Positions 61,136 through 64,000 of a stretch of DNA of 64,000 nucleotides are shown here, one piece after another. Position 1 is the stretch's first letter. Each line of letters opens with the position of its first letter. A program made the position numbers and the translations under genes. Location: NCBI RefSeq assembly GCF_018069565.1, contig NZ_JAGPNL010000002.1, positions 848,598 through 912,597 of the forward strand, in the 5' to 3' direction. The DNA comes from Streptomyces tagetis (GTDB lineage: Bacteria; Actinomycetota; Actinomycetes; Streptomycetales; Streptomycetaceae). Below the pieces are notes generated by a model that was given only the letters and a program-made list of their open reading frames with translations, had not been told where the DNA came from and searched no databases.

Positions 61136-61143
61136 ATGACCGC
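61027..61143 (+). repeat. 39-bp tandem repeat carrying start signals
   Basis: Three identical 39-bp copies (61027-61065, 61066-61104 and 61105-61143), with a seven-base start of a fourth. Each copy contains GAGGAA, seven bases of spacer and an ATG in frame with the helicase (61058, 61097, 61136). If the first is used, the protein gains a 13-residue repeat (SPSRTPRNRAMTA) twice. Confidence 0.9.
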
Positions 61144-63562
61144 CAGCCCCACCGCCACAGAACACACCGGGCGTCTGGTCCTGCGCACCGACCAACAGAA
61201 GGGCCTCGCCCACACGGTCCGCCACCTGCGCCGCCCGCGCACCCGCGGGCACGCCGTCTCGGCCTGTGGCACCGGCAAAACCCTCTTCGCACTGCGCGTA
61301 GCCGAGGAACTCGGCGTGCGGCACCTCGCGGTGGCAGTGCCCAGCCTGGACCTGGTCGCGCAGTGGGCCGCGGCAGCCCGCGCGGACGGCCGCCGCGAGC
61401 CGATGATCACCGTCTCCTCGCTGCGTGCCGCCTCCCACCCGCTCCTCACCGAGGCCGAAGTCGACTCCGCCAACGCGGGGGAATACCTGGCCTACTGGCT
61501 CGCCCGCCACCCCAAAGCGACGGTCTTCTTCACCTACGACTCACTGTCCAAGATCGAAGAGGCCCAGCACTCCGCAATCTTCCCCGCACCCCTCTTCGGC
61601 CTGCTGATCGTGGACGAAGCCCACGCCACCGCCGGCACCTGGGAGAAGAACTGGACCGCACTGCACGACAACGAGCGCATCCCTGCCGAGCGACGCCTCT
61701 ACCTCACCGCCACCCCGTACGTGTGGGAAGCCCCCCGCCTGACCGAGCCGCCCACCACCAGGGCACAGCCCAAGCGCACCACCGCCACCGCCCCCGCCTG
61801 GGACGACCCCGCCCTACTGGCAACCATGGACCAGCCGAAGATCTTCGGCCCCCGCCTGCACACCTACTCCCACGCCGACGCCATCGACGACGGCGTCCTG
61901 GCCGACTACCAACTCGTCGTCCCCACCGTCACCGACACCGAACTGCGCACCGCGCTCACCGATCCGCAAGCCGGGCCCACCGCACGCCGCACCACCGCCC
62001 TGCACCTGGCCATCCTCAAAGCCATGCGCGAGCAGGACCTGCGGCACGTGTTCGTCTACTTCCAGCAGATCGCCGACGCCGCCGACTTCGCCCACCAGTT
62101 CACCCACACCCTGCGCACCCTCCCCGACGAACTACGCCCCGACTGGGCGCGCGACATCGTCGTGCAGTCCATCGACGGCACCCACAGCCCCCACCAGCGC
62201 GCCGACATCATCGCCCGCTTCACCGACGCCGAGCGAAGCGTGCTGGCCAACGCCAAGATCCTCGGCGAAGGCGTCGACCTGCCCGCCGTCGACGGAGTCG
62301 TCTTCGCCGACCGCACCGCCAGCGTCCGCCGCATCGTCCAAGCCCTCGGCCGCGCCCTACGAAAACCCCCCACCCTCAAGACGAAGACGGCCAGCCTCGT
62401 CATCCCCGCCTACATCCCGCCCGGCACCGACCCCACCGACCTCCTCGGCACCCCCTACCAAGCCCTCTGGCTTGTCACCTCTGCCCTACGCCACCACGAC
62501 CAGACCATCGCCGCCCGCGCCCCCCGGACCAAGAACCAGCATCCCGCCCGCGACTCCCACACCTACATCACCCGCCGCTTCCACTTCGACCACACCCTCG
62601 ACCCCACCGCGATCGCCCGCGCCCTGGACCTGCTCGTCTGGCCCTCCCACGGCGCCGTCCTGTCCGCCCCCCGCCGCGCCGGCCTAGCCGCCGCCATCCG
62701 CCACCACAGCGAACACAGCCACCTGCGCGTGAGCGCCGACTACGAGGACGCTTACGGCTACCGGCTGGGGCAATTCATCACCGGCCAGCGCACCGCCTAC
62801 CAAGCAGGCACCCTCGATCCGGCATGGATCGCCGAGCTCGAGCATCTCGGCATGATCTGGGACGACCACGAGGCCACCTGGCAGGGTCACCTGGCCACAG
62901 TCGAGGCCTTCCACGCCGAACACGGCCACCTTGCCATCCCCACCCAACTACCGGGTGGCCAGTTCCTTGCCGACCAGCGCGCCCTGGCCCGAAAGGACCG
63001 CCTCACCCCAGACCGCGACAACCAGCTCACAGCCCTCGACCCAGACTGGAAACTCCCCTACGGCCCCGACTGGCATCGCAAGTACCATCTGCTGCGCCGC
63101 CACCTGGAAGCCGGCAACCACCCCACCACGCTGCGCCGCGACACGCTCATCCATGGAGTGAAGACGGGCAACTGGCTGCACCGCCAGTTCACCAACTGGC
63201 CCGACCTTGACCCCGGCCAGCGCGACCTGCTCGCCCGCATGGGAATCACCCCCGACCATGCCCTCCTGGACCAAGAGCACACCGCGGGCAAGCCGAGCAC
63301 ATCGCGGCGGCGCACGTTCGCGCAGACCACCGAGATCCTCGGGCTCTTCGTGGCACGGTGGGGACGCACCCCCGGCGCCCGAGAGTGGATCGAGGTAGAC
63401 GGCGACCGTGTCATGATCGGCCCCTGGCTCGCCAAGGTCCGCACCAAGCTGAACACTAATCAACTGCCCTCAGAGCAAGAGGAGTTGGTGTCCGCTACCC
63501 TTGCCGAGCACGGCATCGATCTGGTCAGTTCTGCCGGCACCATCGGGCCATCAAACGGCTGA
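61136..63562 (+). CDS. DEAD/DEAH-box helicase with helicase-associated domains (terminal helicase)
   Basis: An 808-residue SF2 helicase. Walker A is SACGTGKT (about residues 43-50), the DEAH box is IVDEAHATAG (about 160), motif III is LTATP, and the C-terminal core has ILGEGVDLPAVDGVVFADR and the arginine finger QALGRALR. The last 270 residues carry helicase-associated repeats (YGYRLGQFITGQRTAY, WIAELEHLGMIWDDHEATWQ, EAFHAEHGHLAIPTQ). Helicase-like genes (ttrA and relatives) are found at many Streptomyces ends and are linked to plasmid transfer; assignment to ttrA itself is unproven. The start is ambiguous because of the upstream repeat. Confidence 0.85.
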   Translation: MTASPTATEHTGRLVLRTDQQKGLAHTVRHLRRPRTRGHAVSACGTGKTLFALRVAEELGVRHLAVAVPSLDLVAQWAAAARADGRREPMITVSSLRAASHPLLTEAEVDSANAGEYLAYWLARHPKATVFFTYDSLSKIEEAQHSAIFPAPLFGLLIVDEAHATAGTWEKNWTALHDNERIPAERRLYLTATPYVWEAPRLTEPPTTRAQPKRTTATAPAWDDPALLATMDQPKIFGPRLHTYSHADAIDDGVLADYQLVVPTVTDTELRTALTDPQAGPTARRTTALHLAILKAMREQDLRHVFVYFQQIADAADFAHQFTHTLRTLPDELRPDWARDIVVQSIDGTHSPHQRADIIARFTDAERSVLANAKILGEGVDLPAVDGVVFADRTASVRRIVQALGRALRKPPTLKTKTASLVIPAYIPPGTDPTDLLGTPYQALWLVTSALRHHDQTIAARAPRTKNQHPARDSHTYITRRFHFDHTLDPTAIARALDLLVWPSHGAVLSAPRRAGLAAAIRHHSEHSHLRVSADYEDAYGYRLGQFITGQRTAYQAGTLDPAWIAELEHLGMIWDDHEATWQGHLATVEAFHAEHGHLAIPTQLPGGQFLADQRALARKDRLTPDRDNQLTALDPDWKLPYGPDWHRKYHLLRRHLEAGNHPTTLRRDTLIHGVKTGNWLHRQFTNWPDLDPGQRDLLARMGITPDHALLDQEHTAGKPSTSRRRTFAQTTEILGLFVARWGRTPGAREWIEVDGDRVMIGPWLAKVRTKLNTNQLPSEQEELVSATLAEHGIDLVSSAGTIGPSNG

Positions 63563-63571
63563 AGTTTGGGC

Positions 63572-63585
63572 CACTGAGCTCAGTG
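63572..63585. repeat. Perfect 14-bp palindrome after helicase
   Basis: CACTGAGCTCAGTG lies ten bases after the helicase stop. It may act as a terminator or belong to the subterminal palindrome set. Confidence 0.5.
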
Positions 63586-63654
63586 CGGCGCCATCCGCGT
63601 TTCGCGCGCCGCGGTCCCATCTGCGGTATGCGGGGGAGCGGCAGAACTCGAATA

Positions 63655-63670
63655 CTCCAAAGTTTTGGAG
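63655..63670. repeat. Subterminal inverted repeat
   Basis: CTCCAAAGTTTTGGAG has 7-bp arms around GT. It lies about 330 bases from the window end, in an A+T-richer stretch (63640-63840) without genes. Confidence 0.5.
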
Positions 63671-63848
63671 ACAAGGAAGCAGCGACACACAGGATTGGCA
63701 CGGCTCGACACTCTGGCTTTAACTGACGGGACGTCACCAAATACCCAGTCGGGCACAGCAACGACCGCCGACCTCTACTACCAGCCGAATTAACCTGCAT
63801 CTCAGTCATGTTGGACTTGAAAAGCCAAGGCAAGTCGGGGAGGAGGCA

Positions 63849-63865
63849 CGATCGCGGAGCGATCG
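63849..63865. repeat. Telomeric hairpin 6, GGA loop
   Basis: CGATCGC-GGA-GCGATCG: 7-bp arms around a GGA triloop, the innermost of the clear terminal series. Confidence 0.85.
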
Positions 63866-63890
63866 GGACACCGCACCGACGACCCAACTC

Positions 63891-63907
63891 GATCCGCGGA
63901 GCGGATC
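63891..63907. repeat. Telomeric hairpin 5, GGA loop
   Basis: GATCCGC-GGA-GCGGATC, 7-bp arms, directly adjoining the next hairpin. Confidence 0.85.
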
Positions 63908-63924
63908 CGGTCCCGGAGGGACCG
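63908..63924. repeat. Telomeric hairpin 4, GGA loop
   Basis: CGGTCCC-GGA-GGGACCG, 7-bp arms. Confidence 0.85.
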
Positions 63925-63928
63925 AGCC

Positions 63929-63951
63929 CAGCCCCCGCGGAGCGGGGGCTG
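63929..63951. repeat. Telomeric hairpin 3, GGA loop
   Basis: CAGCCCCCGC and GCGGGGGCTG flank GGA; at 10 bp it is the longest stem of the series. Confidence 0.88.
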
Positions 63952-63953
63952 AA

Positions 63954-63970
63954 CCGACGCGTAGCGTCGG
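63954..63970. repeat. Telomeric hairpin 2, GTA loop
   Basis: CCGACGC-GTA-GCGTCGG, 7-bp arms. The loop changes from GGA to GTA but keeps the GNA form. Confidence 0.85.
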
Positions 63971-63998
63971 CGCGTCGTTCCTGCGGAGCAGGACGCGC
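63970..63998. repeat. Telomeric hairpin 1, terminal, GGA loop
   Basis: TCCTGC-GGA-GCAGGA forms the inner stem (63979-63993), and GCGCG (63970-63974) pairs with CGCGC (63994-63998) with a TCGT bulge, giving a terminal foldback that reaches to within two bases of the window end. Confidence 0.8.
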
Positions 63999-64000
63999 GC

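Larger units (their letters stand above)
63563..64000. other. Replicon end: subterminal region and telomere
   Basis: These 438 bases contain no gene. The last 152 bases are packed with six hairpins whose loops are GGA or GTA when the plus strand is read 5' to 3'. GCGNAGC-type triloops on the 3' strand are the hallmark of Streptomyces telomeres, where the 3' overhang folds on itself. Together with the adjacent tap-tpg genes this supports a true terminus at or just beyond base 64000. Confidence 0.85.

Noticed and set aside
61027..61143. Possible CRISPR array
   Set aside because: The three 39-bp units are directly contiguous with no unique spacers, keep one reading frame and are followed by a helicase, not by cas genes.
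1..64000. tRNA, rRNA or riboswitch genes
   Set aside because: No cloverleaf, rRNA-like or conserved riboswitch core was recognised when reading gaps on both strands; a covariance-model search was not possible.

Overview
The base composition (very high G+C), frequent GTG and TTG starts, SARP, LuxR and AraC regulators, and above all a tap-tpg pair followed by a helicase gene and a run of GNA-loop hairpins ending at base 64000 mark this window as one end of a linear Streptomyces (or close relative) replicon. The right edge is probably at, or within a few bases of, the physical telomere. Chromosome and large linear plasmid cannot be told apart from this sequence.

Layout. (1) 1-22100, almost all on the minus strand, is a secondary-metabolite locus that probably continues beyond the left edge. 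Class II DAHP synthase, a PhzE-like ADIC synthase, a PhzD-like isochorismatase and an EntA-like dehydrogenase form a complete chorismate to 3-hydroxyanthranilate branch. Around it lie a KAS III enzyme, an arylamine N-acetyltransferase homologue, a class A flavin monooxygenase, two WrbA-like quinone reductases, an NTF2/SnoaL-like protein, a carboxylesterase and two MFS exporters. Regulators are Rrf2, SARP and AraC proteins and an IS701-like protein that has lost a catalytic residue. No PKS or NRPS megasynthase is present. (2) 22463-23179 is a secreted trypsin-like protease. (3) 23326-40337 is a divergent catabolic locus: an oligopeptide-type ABC importer, aldehyde dehydrogenase, LysR regulator, IlvD/Edd dehydratase, FAD oxidoreductase and two-subunit aconitase X on the minus strand, and an HpcH/HpaI aldolase with a LeuC/LeuD-like hydro-lyase on the plus strand. 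Three different hydro-lyase families in one locus suggest an uncharacterised hydroxy- or sugar-acid pathway. (4) 40549-50466 holds a polyprenyl synthase/TPR pair, two zinc-less quinone oxidoreductases, a secreted I36 inhibitor and assorted small enzymes and lipoproteins.

(5) 50943-57833 contains two mirrored modules, each made of a CPBP intramembrane protease plus a histidine kinase and LuxR-type response regulator. A shared palindrome lies upstream of both the first kinase and the first protease. (6) 58137-64000 is the terminal replication block: a small XRE protein, Tap and the terminal protein Tpg as one translationally coupled operon, then a DEAH helicase whose start region is a triple 39-bp repeat, then the telomere.

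A window-wide feature is the number of short in-frame tandem repeats in protein tails, linkers and intergenic gaps. Start codons were chosen from ribosome-binding sites and overlaps; all functions are inferred from sequence motifs read by eye.
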